Source: a bacterium (GTDB lineage Bacteria > CG2-30-53-67). Taken from it: a stretch of DNA of 36,250 nt. Under the pieces are notes generated by a model. The model did not search any database. It saw only the letters and a list, made by a program, of their open reading frames with translations, and was not told the origin of the DNA. Positions 8,638-16,824 of this stretch are shown here, in pieces (positions within the stretch are counted from its first letter, which is position 1; each line of letters opens with the position of its first letter). The stretch spans positions 1 through 36,250 of the forward strand of contig JAJRUP010000079.1 of the NCBI GenBank assembly GCA_024277725.1, given 5' to 3'. Made by a program: the position numbers and the translations under genes.

Positions 8638-8740
8638 TGTGTCGGCAAAGGGGGGAAGTCCCCAGATGGGGAGGAAGCACCCATGGAGGGGAGATTTTCC
8701 ATTTGCCGGCACAGTGTGGTGTTTACTGTTTGCCACAGGA
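8638..8740. other. Strongly foldable divergent intergenic region (possible structured RNA)
   Basis: The arms TGTGTCGGCAAA (8638-8649) and TTTGCCGGCACA (8702-8713) pair at 11 of 12 positions. Between them GGGG-AAGT-CCCC and ATGGG...CCCAT form two further hairpins, giving a multi-branch junction. A third stem, TGTGG...CCACA, follows at about 8715-8737. The region lies between divergent genes. I do not recognise a known riboswitch class. On the plus strand it is upstream of the apparent promoter; on the minus strand it would be part of the leader of the receiver-DUF4388 gene. Confidence 0.4.
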
Positions 8741-8759
8741 AGCGAAATTATTATATAAT
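8730..8759 (+). promoter_or_regulatory. Sigma-70-like promoter for the 8807 gene
   Basis: TTGCCA (8730-8735) and TATAAT (8754-8759) are separated by 18 bases, about 48 bases before the ATG at 8807. The -10 is embedded in the perfect palindrome TTATTATATAATAA (8748-8761), so the minus strand also carries a TATAAT, though without a good -35. Confidence 0.6.
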
Positions 8760-8806
8760 AAATCGATTGGATAGGTATTCATTCTTCCTTTGAACTGGGG
8801 CCTTTC

Positions 8807-10201
8807 ATGCTTCCGACCCGATTCCTGATTCTGTTTCTTGTGACGATCTCCCTCCACCTTCTTACACCGCCTGCGGGATTTGCCGAAAGTCAGATCTTCC
8901 TGAAAGACGGTCGGGTCCTCAAGGTGAATAATTTCTGGCGTGAAGAGGGGATGGTAAAATACGAAAGTTTCGGTGGGATTGTCGGCATTCCGATGGCGGA
9001 GGTGGAGAAGATCGTCACGCCCGACATGGTGGCCTTTACGGAGGTGAAAAAGATGGACACCATTGCGGCTTACGAGAAGTTTCTCCACCGGTTTCCGAAG
9101 AGCGGGTTTGCCGCTTTCGCGGAACGCCGGATCAAGGCCCTGCAGTTTGAACAGGTCAAAAAAATCGATACGGCCCCGGTCTATCTTGATTATATCCGGC
9201 GTAATCCGAACAGTATTTTCCTGGAAAAGGCCAAGGAACGGGCGGAGGTCCTGATCTTTCAGGAGGCTGTGCGGACGAACAAGAAAGAGAATTATCAAGA
9301 ATATCTCGATATCTATCCGGAAGGCCGGTTTGCCGCCGCGGCGAAAAAAGGTCTGGAAATCATCAACTTCCGGCGCCTTTTGAAAAGCGGTTCGATCTCC
9401 GACCTTCGGACCTTTGCCGAAAAGGTCAGCGACCCTGCTTTGCAAGAATCGCTGCAGGAGCGGATTGCGGCCTTGCAGGATCAGGCGGAAAAACGGAGGC
9501 AACAGAAACTGCAGGAACAGGCCCGGGCTGAGCAGCGTGCCGAAGCGCAGTCCCGGGTGAAGCGCAAACGCTGGATGATGCTGCTCGGAGGATTGGGCCT
9601 GGCTGCGGCCGGGGGACTGGTGATCTTCCTGATCCTGCATCGAAGACGGAAAACCGTGAAAGTCAACATGGAGGACGACCTGGAAGCGACGGTCAGTGAG
9701 TTGGAAAAGCAGACTGAGACGAAGACTGTCGCGAGTGGGATTCGGTACGAAGATCTGGTGGGGGCGCCGAAACGGTCCGGTTCCATGGCCCTTCCCGCTC
9801 CGGACGAAGGCAGTGGTTCCGATCCGAAGAGACCGGCGGCCCTGCCCGAGCTGGAGCAGCCCGAAGAGGTCTTAAGCGATGAGGCGGAAGAGGAATCCTT
9901 CTTCCTTCAGGATTCGCAGGAAGGGGAAGCGGCCCCAATGTCTGAGTCGGCGGTGGACGTGATTCCCCTCGGTTATGATGGGCGGGATGGGGCCGCCCCC
10001 GAAAAGGAGGTCATCGATCTTTCGGATCATGAAACCGATTTCAAACTGGAACTGGAGGATGTATCCGAAGAGGAAGAGATGCCTCATCATGCCCCGTCGG
10101 CTTCCGTAAACGAATCGGAACTCGATTTTTCAGACGGGGATCTCCCCGATTTCATGGATGACAATGAACGAAAGAAGCGAAGAGGCGGCAGGGACACTTA
10201 G
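8807..10201 (+). CDS. Exported, membrane-anchored helical-repeat protein of unknown function
   Basis: The 464-residue protein begins with a signal peptide (hydrophobic 6-19, likely cleavage after GFA at 26). A short beta-rich segment with LKDGRVLKV and FGGIVGIPMAEVEKIV follows. Then come helical TPR-like repeats of about 35-40 residues (YEKFLHRFPKSGFAA, YLDYIRRNPNSIFLE, YQEYLDIYPEGRFAA). A glutamine/arginine-rich coiled coil (about 220-250) precedes a transmembrane helix at about 256-277 and a long acidic, low-complexity cytoplasmic tail. The layout suggests a periplasmic repeat domain joined through the membrane to a disordered tail. I do not recognise the family. It is preceded by a likely promoter and a structured intergenic region, and it ends in TAG at a plausible natural terminus. 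Confidence 0.75.
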   Translation: MLPTRFLILFLVTISLHLLTPPAGFAESQIFLKDGRVLKVNNFWREEGMVKYESFGGIVGIPMAEVEKIVTPDMVAFTEVKKMDTIAAYEKFLHRFPKSGFAAFAERRIKALQFEQVKKIDTAPVYLDYIRRNPNSIFLEKAKERAEVLIFQEAVRTNKKENYQEYLDIYPEGRFAAAAKKGLEIINFRRLLKSGSISDLRTFAEKVSDPALQESLQERIAALQDQAEKRRQQKLQEQARAEQRAEAQSRVKRKRWMMLLGGLGLAAAGGLVIFLILHRRRKTVKVNMEDDLEATVSELEKQTETKTVASGIRYEDLVGAPKRSGSMALPAPDEGSGSDPKRPAALPELEQPEEVLSDEAEEESFFLQDSQEGEAAPMSESAVDVIPLGYDGRDGAAPEKEVIDLSDHETDFKLELEDVSEEEEMPHHAPSASVNESELDFSDGDLPDFMDDNERKKRRGGRDT

Positions 10202-10327
10202 GCCGGGACGCCCGGGCATATGAGGTCCGTCGGCTTTCTCCCGTCGATCTCCCGGTGCCTCACCGAGTGCTTCTCTGGATGTATCGAGTAGGTCATTTTG
10301 CCGGGTGCCTTCTGTGGTTTTATCTTC

Positions 10328-10357
10328 TTGACAGTTTCCCCCCGAAATCAGTAAGAT
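10328..10357 (+). promoter_or_regulatory. Sigma-70-like promoter for asd
   Basis: TTGACA (10328-10333), an 18-base spacer and TAAGAT (10352-10357) lie about 85 bases before the asd start. The same TTGACA-N18-TAAGAT arrangement appears at 20551-20580. Confidence 0.6.
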
Positions 10358-10441
10358 CCATAAAATACAAAACCCATCAAAATCACAGCTTTTTTCCATC
10401 GGTTGATGGAGGGACGCTGCCGAGAACTTGTCGGAGGAATA

Positions 10442-11461
10442 ATGCAGAAAAAAGAGCGATATAACGTTGCGGTGGCCGGTGCCACCGGTGCCGTGGGGCG
10501 TGAGATGGTCTCCATTCTGGAGGAACGGAACTTTCCCATAGAGAAACTCCGTCTTTTGGCCTCGTCCCGTTCCGTGGGAAAGACCATCCCCTTCCGGGGT
10601 GAAGAGATTCCCGTCGCGGAACTGACGGAAAACTCCTTTGACGGGATCGATATCGCCCTCTTCTCCGCGGGGGGGGACCTAAGCCGGATCTTTTCGCCGG
10701 CGGCCGTGAAGAGTGGGGCCGTGGTGGTCGATAACAGCAGCGCCTACCGTATGGATCCGGAAGTTCCTCTGGTGGTTCCGGAGGTCAACGCTTCGGCTCT
10801 TGCCTGCCACAAGGGCATTATCGCTAACCCCAATTGTTCGACGATCCAGATGGTTGTTGCCTTGAAACCGATCCACGATGTGGCCCGGATCAAGCGGATC
10901 GTCGTTTCAACCTATCAGGCGGTCTCCGGTACGGGCAAAAAGGCGATGGATGAACTCCTCGACCAGACCCGGGCGCTCCTCGGTTTCCAGGAGGTCAGGA
11001 AGAAGGTCTATCCCCACCAGATCGCCTTCAATTGTCTCCCCCATATCGATGTCTTCTTTGAAAACGGATATTCCCGGGAAGAACTGAAGATGGTCAACGA
11101 AACGCGGAAGATCCTGGAGGATGACGGCATTGCCGTGACGGCTACAACGGTGCGGGTGCCGGTCTTCCGCTGTCATTCCGAGGCGGTCAATATCGAGACG
11201 GAGAAAAAGATTACCGCCGATTTCGCCCGGGAACTTCTGGCCTATGCCGAAGGGGTCTGTGTCCTCGACCATCCGGCGGAGAATGTGTATCCTTTGGCGG
11301 TCGATGCGACCGGGAAGGATGAGACCTTTGTCGGGCGAATCCGGGAAGATGAGTCGATTGAAAACGGATTGAACCTCTGGGTGGTTGCCGACAACCTCCG
11401 AAAAGGGGCGGCCTTGAACACGATCCAGATCGCGGAATGTCTGGTTCGAGATGCCTTGTAA
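10442..11461 (+). CDS. asd: Aspartate-semialdehyde dehydrogenase
   Basis: This enzyme reduces 4-aspartyl phosphate to aspartate semialdehyde with NADPH, the branch point to lysine/diaminopimelate, threonine and methionine. The 339-residue protein shows the N-terminal nucleotide-binding GATGAVGREM, the active-site cysteine C132 in NPNCSTIQM, the SxTYQAVSG-type segment (STYQAVSGTGKKAMDEL), and the substrate-binding Arg/His region VFRCHSEAVNIE. Length and order are normal for the bacterial Asd family. ATG 10442 is preferred over 10403 because CGGAGG sits just upstream and the fold begins with YNVAVAGATG. The gene has its own likely promoter and stands alone. Repeat copy C begins 13 bases after the stop. 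Confidence 0.96.
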   Translation: MQKKERYNVAVAGATGAVGREMVSILEERNFPIEKLRLLASSRSVGKTIPFRGEEIPVAELTENSFDGIDIALFSAGGDLSRIFSPAAVKSGAVVVDNSSAYRMDPEVPLVVPEVNASALACHKGIIANPNCSTIQMVVALKPIHDVARIKRIVVSTYQAVSGTGKKAMDELLDQTRALLGFQEVRKKVYPHQIAFNCLPHIDVFFENGYSREELKMVNETRKILEDDGIAVTATTVRVPVFRCHSEAVNIETEKKITADFARELLAYAEGVCVLDHPAENVYPLAVDATGKDETFVGRIREDESIENGLNLWVVADNLRKGAALNTIQIAECLVRDAL

Positions 11462-11474
11462 CCGTCGGAGTGAA

Positions 11475-11597
11475 GCAGTCCTGTTCGGGAACAGTGTGAC
11501 GTACCGAGAGAGCCTTACGGTGCGTCGCCTCTCTGTGTGCGTTATGCCCGTACGGGCGGACACGTAGACAGACTATCATATTTACGAACAGGGCCAC
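11475..11597. repeat. Dispersed inverted-repeat element, copy C (123 bp)
   Basis: The right end, read in reverse, GTGGCCCTGTTCGTAAATAT, matches the consensus at 18 of 20. The left end GCAGTCCTGTTCGGGAACAG matches at 14 of 20 and has become a self-complementary CTGTTC-GG-GAACAG hairpin. Inside are CGGTGCGTCGC, an inverted version CGGTACGTCACAC, and the perfect palindrome GCCCGTACGGGC. Immediately after the right end comes TAAGGAGC, which includes the ribosome binding site of tldD. Confidence 0.8.
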
Positions 11598-11615
11598 TAA
11601 GGAGCAGGGGGAGAG

Positions 11616-12998
11616 ATGTTGCCGAGAGAGGAAATCCCGGGGATCCTGAAGCAGGCCTTGCGCCATGGTGGAGAGTTTGCCGAACTCTACCTGGAGCAGG
11701 GAGAGCACTCCTCCATCATTCTGGAAGACAACAAGATTGAAAAGGTTATCACCGGAATTACCCGGGGAGCCGGTCTGCGTGTTCTCCACGATCAACGTAC
11801 GGTCTATGCCTACACCAATGATCTCTCCCTTTCCTCCCTGATACAACTGGCCGAGACGGTATGCCGGGCACTGAAGGAGGACGGTCCGGACCGGACGCTC
11901 GCCATGACCCCCCGAGAATCCGCCGCGTATCATCCGATTCGAATCGATCCGGCCGGAGTGGAGACAGGGATCAAGGTGGAACGGGTCAAGTCGGCCGATG
12001 CCGCCGCCCGCAGCGTCGATCCGCGGATCTGCCAGGCCACGACGGTTTATGGTGATTCTCGCAAGCAGGTGCTGATTGCCAATTCCGCCGGGGAACTGGC
12101 CGAGGACGATCGGGTCTCCCTCATTGGACGGGTCCAGGTGGTGGCACGGGAAGGGGACGTGATCCAGACCGGTCTCGAATCGGTAGGCGGGGCCGTTGGT
12201 TTTGAGCTCTTTGACGTCGAATCCCTGGATGCCGTCGCCCAACGGGCGGCCCGGCGTGCCCTGCTGATGCTGAATGCCGCACCCGCCTCCGGTGGGCGGA
12301 TGCCGGTGGTTCTCTCTTCCCAGGCGGGGGGCACCATGATCCATGAAGCGGTGGGACATGGATTGGAGGCCGACCTGGCCCGGCAGCGGCTCTCCGTTTA
12401 CAGTGGTCGCATCGGGGATACGATTGCTTCTCCGGCCGTAACCGTGGTGGATGACGCGACCCTGCCCAACAAGCGTGGTTCTTTCCGGTTCGACTATGAA
12501 GGGACTCCGGCGGCGCGAACGGTTCTGGTCGACCGGGGAGTCCTGAGGGGGTATCTGTACGACCGCTTGACGGCCATGATGGAGGGGGCCGTTCCGACGG
12601 GGAACGGGCGGCGTGAGTCTTACCGGCATCGTCCCATTCCCCGGATGACCAATACCCTGATCCTGCCCGGCGACGAGGACCCCGAAGCGATCCTGCGTTC
12701 CACACCGGATGGTCTTTTCGTTGTCCGCATGGGCGGTGGTCAGGTGAATACGATCAACGGCGATTTCGTCTTTGAGGTCAGTGAAGGATACCGGATCGAG
12801 AACGGCCGCGTCGGGGAACCGGTCCGGGGGGCGACGCTCACCGGCAACGGTCCGGAAGTTCTGCGGCGGATCGATCGTGTCGGGAATGATCTTGGGTATG
12901 CCATCGGAACCTGCGGGAAGGATGGACAGGGGGTCCCGGTCTCCGATGCCCAGCCGACCCTCCGGATTCCCGAAATTACCGTTGGGGGAGAGGTGTGA
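11616..12998 (+). CDS. tldD: TldD-family metalloprotease
   Basis: The 460-residue protein has the length and motifs of TldD, the catalytic partner of TldE/PmbA in a heterodimeric zinc protease that trims unfolded peptides and matures some modified peptides. The active site HEAVGHGLEAD (H243, E244, H248) is intact. The C-terminal signature GTCGKDGQGVPVSDAQP is also present, including the conserved cysteine. No tldE/pmbA partner lies next to it in this window. AAGGAG upstream of ATG 11616 lies directly against the end of repeat copy C. Three bases separate its stop from the next histidine kinase gene, so the two are probably co-transcribed. Confidence 0.93.
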   Translation: MLPREEIPGILKQALRHGGEFAELYLEQGEHSSIILEDNKIEKVITGITRGAGLRVLHDQRTVYAYTNDLSLSSLIQLAETVCRALKEDGPDRTLAMTPRESAAYHPIRIDPAGVETGIKVERVKSADAAARSVDPRICQATTVYGDSRKQVLIANSAGELAEDDRVSLIGRVQVVAREGDVIQTGLESVGGAVGFELFDVESLDAVAQRAARRALLMLNAAPASGGRMPVVLSSQAGGTMIHEAVGHGLEADLARQRLSVYSGRIGDTIASPAVTVVDDATLPNKRGSFRFDYEGTPAARTVLVDRGVLRGYLYDRLTAMMEGAVPTGNGRRESYRHRPIPRMTNTLILPGDEDPEAILRSTPDGLFVVRMGGGQVNTINGDFVFEVSEGYRIENGRVGEPVRGATLTGNGPEVLRRIDRVGNDLGYAIGTCGKDGQGVPVSDAQPTLRIPEITVGGEV

Positions 12999-13001
12999 GC
13001 G

Positions 13002-13916
13002 ATGGGGTCGAAGGAGAGGCCGGAAGAACTGCAGGAACTGAACCGGCGGCTTGAAGAGATGATACTTCTCCGGACACAGGAGTTGGAACAGAAGAGTTAT
13101 GAACTGGAGCAACAGAACCTCGCACTTGCCCGGGCGAACGAAAAGGTTCGTGAGGCGGATCGGCTTAAATCGGAATTCCTTGCCAATATTTCCCACGAAC
13201 TGCGCACCCCCATGAATTCGATTCTCGGCTATACCAACATGTTGATCAAGGGCAGCTATGGGTATCTGAACGAGAATCAACTGAAAAACCTGATGAAGGT
13301 CTATGAAAACGCCCGGCATCTGATGCACGTGATTGATGATCTGCTGAATCTTTCCCACCTGGAGTTGGGAAAGGCCGAACTCAAGATTGAGCCTTTGAGT
13401 GTGAAAAAGCTTGTCCTCTCTTCGCTGGTCAGTATCGAACCCCAACTGGTGGACCGCGTTCTCCACCTGGAACACAGAATCCCCGACGGGTTGCCCCCGG
13501 TGTTGGCCGGAGAGGTCCGTATCAAGGAAGTTCTCATCAATCTGATCGGCAATGCCGTCAAGTTTACACCCGATCACGGCAGCATCATCATTGAGGCAAG
13601 ACATCTTACGCCGTCGACGGGAAGTGCGGAAAGGGGCGTCGTGGAGATCCAGGTTCGTGATAACGGAATCGGGATCCGGGAAGAAGACCAGGAAGTGATC
13701 TTTGACCAGTTCTGCCAGTTAAAGAGACATTCCGATCCGGAACACCGCGGGGCCGGTCTCGGCCTTTATATCAGCAAGAAACTGGTTGAGGCCTATGGTG
13801 GGTCCATCCGTGTGTCCAGTGCCGAAGGGAAGGGGAGCGTCTTCTCCTTCACCCTTCCTGTTGCCGGTTCCGAGCCCGAAACCCCGCAGGACCGGTCGCT
13901 GGAATATGTCATCTAA
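13002..13916 (+). CDS. Soluble sensor histidine kinase (coiled coil, HisKA, HATPase)
   Basis: The 304-residue protein lacks a membrane segment and recognisable sensor domain. A coiled coil (about 5-55, rich in Glu, Leu and Gln) leads into a HisKA domain with H65 in FLANISHELRTPMNSI. The HATPase_c domain follows, with N box LIGNAVKFTPD, G1 DNGIGI, an F-box-like segment and G2 GAGLGLYISKKL. Input probably comes through the coiled coil or a partner. It starts three bases after tldD and is followed after 14 bases by a receiver-PAS-histidine kinase hybrid, which suggests one operon and a phosphorelay or kinase pair. Confidence 0.93.
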   Translation: MGSKERPEELQELNRRLEEMILLRTQELEQKSYELEQQNLALARANEKVREADRLKSEFLANISHELRTPMNSILGYTNMLIKGSYGYLNENQLKNLMKVYENARHLMHVIDDLLNLSHLELGKAELKIEPLSVKKLVLSSLVSIEPQLVDRVLHLEHRIPDGLPPVLAGEVRIKEVLINLIGNAVKFTPDHGSIIIEARHLTPSTGSAERGVVEIQVRDNGIGIREEDQEVIFDQFCQLKRHSDPEHRGAGLGLYISKKLVEAYGGSIRVSSAEGKGSVFSFTLPVAGSEPETPQDRSLEYVI

Positions 13917-13930
13917 AAAGGGAAGACCCC

Positions 13931-15316
13931 ATGGAAATTGTTTCCAATATCCTCGTTGTCGATGACAACCGGAACAATCTGGAACTACTCTCCGATATCC
14001 TGAAGATGGAAGGATATTATGTCCGGACGGCCCGGAACGGGGAGACGGCGTTAAAAGAGGTCTATCAGAGGATGCCGGACCTGATTCTTCTGGATATCAT
14101 GATGCCGGGGATCGACGGTTACCGTGTCTGTGAAACCCTCAAAAAAAAGCCGGAGACCCGAAACATCCCGATTATCCTGGTGAGCGCCAAGAGTTCCATC
14201 GAGGACACGATCGAGGGGTTAAACCACGGCGCCGATGACTATATCCACAAACCTTATAACGAGATGGAACTGCTGGCCCGGGTCAAGTCGGCGCTGCAGA
14301 TGAAGCACCTCCACGATGAAGTACGCCATACCAACCGGATGCTCTCCAATCAGAAGGAACAGATCGAGACGATCATCAATACCATGGGGGAAGGTCTCTT
14401 TTCCGTGAACCAGGAGATGGAGATTGTTTTCTTCAATGCCGCCGCCGAGGAGATCACCGGTTACAGTTTCCGGGAGGCGATCGGTCGGAGATGCACAGAA
14501 ATTTTCAACTGTCCCGATGATGCCGACTGCTGTAATGTTGCGGCTGCGGAGTCTTTCGGGCGGGACCGGAAGATCGTGAAAGAGTTCAATCTGGTTCGCA
14601 AGGACGGGAGTACCGTTCCCATTGTCAAAAGCACGCGGTTCATCTTCTCCGCCGAGGGAGAGGTGATCGGTCGGGTCGAGGTCTTCCGGGACATCGGCAA
14701 GGACAAGGAACTGGAGCAGAAGAAAGCGGACTTTGTCTCCATGGTAATCCATGATCTGAAAAATCCCCTGACGACGATCACCATCTGCGACAAGATCGTC
14801 CTGAACGAAACCCGGGGGGTTATCGATGAAGATCTGACGAAACTGTTACAGAATATTGAAACCAGTGCCAATCACCTCCTGAATCTGGTCAATGAATTGC
14901 TCGATCTTTCCAAGCTTGATTCGGGGACGGTGGAATACAACAAGCAGCGCATCGACATGAATGACGTGATGGAAATCTCCATCAACACCCAGCGGATGAT
15001 TTCCCGGAACAAGGAGATCGAGATCGAAAAGGACTTTGGCGCCGACCGGTTTCCGATTGTCGGTGACAAGGACTATCTCATGCGGGTCATGATCAATCTC
15101 ATCGGAAATGCCATCAAGTTCACACCGGAAGGCGGGAAGATCCGCGTGATCGCGAATATTCTTTCGGAACGTACCCCCGGGGATCCCTCCTCCCCTGAAC
15201 TGGATGCGGCGGAGAGGATCCTGCAGATTTCCATTGTCGACAACGGCCGCGGGATTTCCGAAGGTGATTTGCCGACGATTTTTGAAAAATACAGAAGGGT
15301 TCGGGGAACAACGTAG
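13931..15316 (+). CDS. Receiver-PAS-histidine kinase hybrid, interrupted by in-frame TAG
   Basis: The encoded 461 residues comprise an N-terminal receiver domain (phospho-acceptor D55 in LILLDIMMPGIDG, K in YIHKPY) and a linker coiled coil. A PAS domain follows at about 150-260, with clustered cysteines CTEIFNCPDDADCC that could bind a metal or cluster. The HisKA domain has H274 in VIHDLKNPLTTI, and the first half of HATPase_c has N box LIGNAIKFTPE and G1 DNGRGISEGD. Translation stops at TAG (15314-15316) just after KYRRVRGTT. The missing G2 box and C-terminus follow in the same frame to 15448. Without readthrough the kinase would lack GxGLGL and probably not bind ATP properly. It follows another histidine kinase gene in the likely tldD operon. 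Confidence 0.88.
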   Translation: MEIVSNILVVDDNRNNLELLSDILKMEGYYVRTARNGETALKEVYQRMPDLILLDIMMPGIDGYRVCETLKKKPETRNIPIILVSAKSSIEDTIEGLNHGADDYIHKPYNEMELLARVKSALQMKHLHDEVRHTNRMLSNQKEQIETIINTMGEGLFSVNQEMEIVFFNAAAEEITGYSFREAIGRRCTEIFNCPDDADCCNVAAAESFGRDRKIVKEFNLVRKDGSTVPIVKSTRFIFSAEGEVIGRVEVFRDIGKDKELEQKKADFVSMVIHDLKNPLTTITICDKIVLNETRGVIDEDLTKLLQNIETSANHLLNLVNELLDLSKLDSGTVEYNKQRIDMNDVMEISINTQRMISRNKEIEIEKDFGADRFPIVGDKDYLMRVMINLIGNAIKFTPEGGKIRVIANILSERTPGDPSSPELDAAERILQISIVDNGRGISEGDLPTIFEKYRRVRGTT

Positions 15317-15448
15317 ATCGAAGGGTCCGGTCTGGGGCTCTTTATTGCCAAAGTGATTATCGAGGCCCACGGTGGGCGGATCTGGGTTGACGGCAGTTCC
15401 GGGGAGGGGAGTACTTTCAAGATCCTCCTCCCGGCACTGCTGGAATAA
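15317..15448 (+). CDS. In-frame C-terminal remainder of the hybrid histidine kinase after TAG
   Basis: Directly after the TAG and in the same frame, 43 codons encode the end of the HATPase domain: [12 protein letters not shown] (G2 box), HGGRIWVDG and [12 protein letters not shown], closing with TAA. This is exactly the portion missing from the upstream ORF, with no base lost or gained. It has no start codon or ribosome binding site of its own, so it is expressed only if the amber codon is read through or suppressed; otherwise the gene is a recent pseudogene or the base is a sequencing error. Confidence 0.85.
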   Translation: MEGSGLGLFIAKVIIEAHGGRIWVDGSSGEGSTFKILLPALLE

Positions 15449-15786
15449 CGATTAGCCAGGGGCAAAGGGGCAGAGGACGCAAAGAAAAACAAAACATGAA
15501 AAAACAAGATCTAACAAAAACATGTAACCACGGAGCACACGGAGAACACAGAGCAAAAACAAGGCAAAAAGCATCAATCATTTTATTCCCTCTCCCCTCG
15601 GGGAGAGGGTAAGGGTGAGGGGGCGCTGTCCCTTGCTCTTCATCTTGATCATAATTTTAATCCATTCTTTCAAGATCATCTGATTAAGATTAAGAGTAAG
15701 GTTACGATTAAGAATGAACAGTATGTAAGGTGGCTTGTCTGAGCGGAACGATTTGAAGGGAATCAAGAAAAAGAGCGGGAGCTTAA
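15449..15786. repeat. Intergenic repeat cluster before purM
   Basis: The 338 bases hold no gene. From 15452 there are A-rich direct-repeat fragments of the widespread 'cggagcacacggagaacac' type, ending in GGCAAAAAGCATC. The same family recurs at 20416-20540 and, inverted, near 28660. At 15588-15609 CCCTCTCCCC-TC-GGGGAGAGGG is a perfect 10-bp inverted repeat, a common REP-like sequence, followed by AAGGGTGAGGG. Around 15680-15715 are repeated GATTAAG units. No clear promoter for purM was found. Confidence 0.7.
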
Positions 15787-16824
15787 ATGACCGAAAAAAA
15801 ACTGACCTATAAAGATGCGGGTGTTGATATCGATGCGGGAGAGGACTTTGTCCGGGCTATCGCTCCGATGGTGAAGACGACCTTCGGTCCCGAGGTGGTG
15901 ACGGACCTCGGGGGATTCGGTGGACTCTTTGCCCTGGAGCCGGGTCGATACAGTGAGCCCGTCCTCGTTTCGGGGACGGACGGAGTAGGGACGAAACTGA
16001 AGCTTGCCTTCCTGACCGGGCGCCACGATACGATCGGCATTGATCTTGTCGCCATGTGTGTAAACGATATCCTGGTCTCCGGGGCGCGCCCTCTTTTTTT
16101 TCTGGACTACCTGGCGACGGGAAAGCTGAAGGTAAAACGGAGTGCCGATGTGGTGCGGGGGATCGTGGAGGGGTGTCGCCGGTCGAGGTGTGCCCTGATC
16201 GGAGGAGAGACCGCGGAAATGCCCGACTTCTACGGTAATGAGGAGTATGATCTGGCCGGTTTTGCCGTAGGCGTGGTGGAACGGTCCCGGATTATCGACG
16301 GCTCCACCATTGTCCCGGGTGATCAGATCATCGGCATCGCCTCGACCGGCATTCACAGCAACGGCTATTCCTTAGTGCGCAAGATCGTTCTGGAACGAAT
16401 GCAGCTCGACCTGGAACGGAAAGCGGCTCCCTTCGACCGTTCTTATGGCGAGGTCCTGCTGGAGCCGACGGAAATCTACGTGGAGACGGTCCTGCCCCTT
16501 CTTGATCGGTATCCTCTCAAAGGGTTATCCCACATTACCGGAGGAGGACTTCCCGGCAACCTTCCCCGTATACTCCCACCGGGATGTGCCGTACAGCTTC
16601 ACAAGGGGAGTTGGGAGATCCCGCTGGTTTTTCCCTGGCTGGCGGAGGGCGGGAATGTCCCGGAAGAAGAGATGTACCGCACCTTTAACATGGGGATCGG
16701 TTTTGCCCTGATCGTCTCTCCAAGGGATGTTGAAGGCGTCCTGGCAGACCTGGCGAAGGCCCGTCGGCAGGCCTGGAAGATCGGAGAAGTCCATGAAGGC
16801 AACGGGGAGGTCCACTTCTCATGA
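15787..16824 (+). CDS. purM: Phosphoribosylformylglycinamidine cyclo-ligase (AIR synthetase)
   Basis: PurM closes the imidazole ring of aminoimidazole ribotide from FGAM with ATP in de novo purine synthesis. The 345-residue protein is of normal length and shows GTDGVGTKLKLAF, the DLVAMCVNDILVSGARPLFFLDY segment and GGETAEMPDFY, all typical of the AIRS family. AAGAGCGGGAG provides the ribosome binding site. Its last four bases overlap the start of purN (ATGA), so the two are translationally coupled, an order found in many bacteria. Confidence 0.97.
   Translation: MTEKKLTYKDAGVDIDAGEDFVRAIAPMVKTTFGPEVVTDLGGFGGLFALEPGRYSEPVLVSGTDGVGTKLKLAFLTGRHDTIGIDLVAMCVNDILVSGARPLFFLDYLATGKLKVKRSADVVRGIVEGCRRSRCALIGGETAEMPDFYGNEEYDLAGFAVGVVERSRIIDGSTIVPGDQIIGIASTGIHSNGYSLVRKIVLERMQLDLERKAAPFDRSYGEVLLEPTEIYVETVLPLLDRYPLKGLSHITGGGLPGNLPRILPPGCAVQLHKGSWEIPLVFPWLAEGGNVPEEEMYRTFNMGIGFALIVSPRDVEGVLADLAKARRQAWKIGEVHEGNGEVHFS

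Noticed and set aside
8638-8713. Cyclic di-GMP (GEMM), TPP, cobalamin or glycine riboswitch
   Set aside because: The conserved sequence blocks of these classes are not present; only the secondary structure is suggestive.
11211-13604. 797-codon minus-strand ORF across asd, tldD and a histidine kinase
   Set aside because: It is a long antisense shadow caused by GC-rich codon use; it spans three clear plus-strand genes and has no domain or ribosome binding site.
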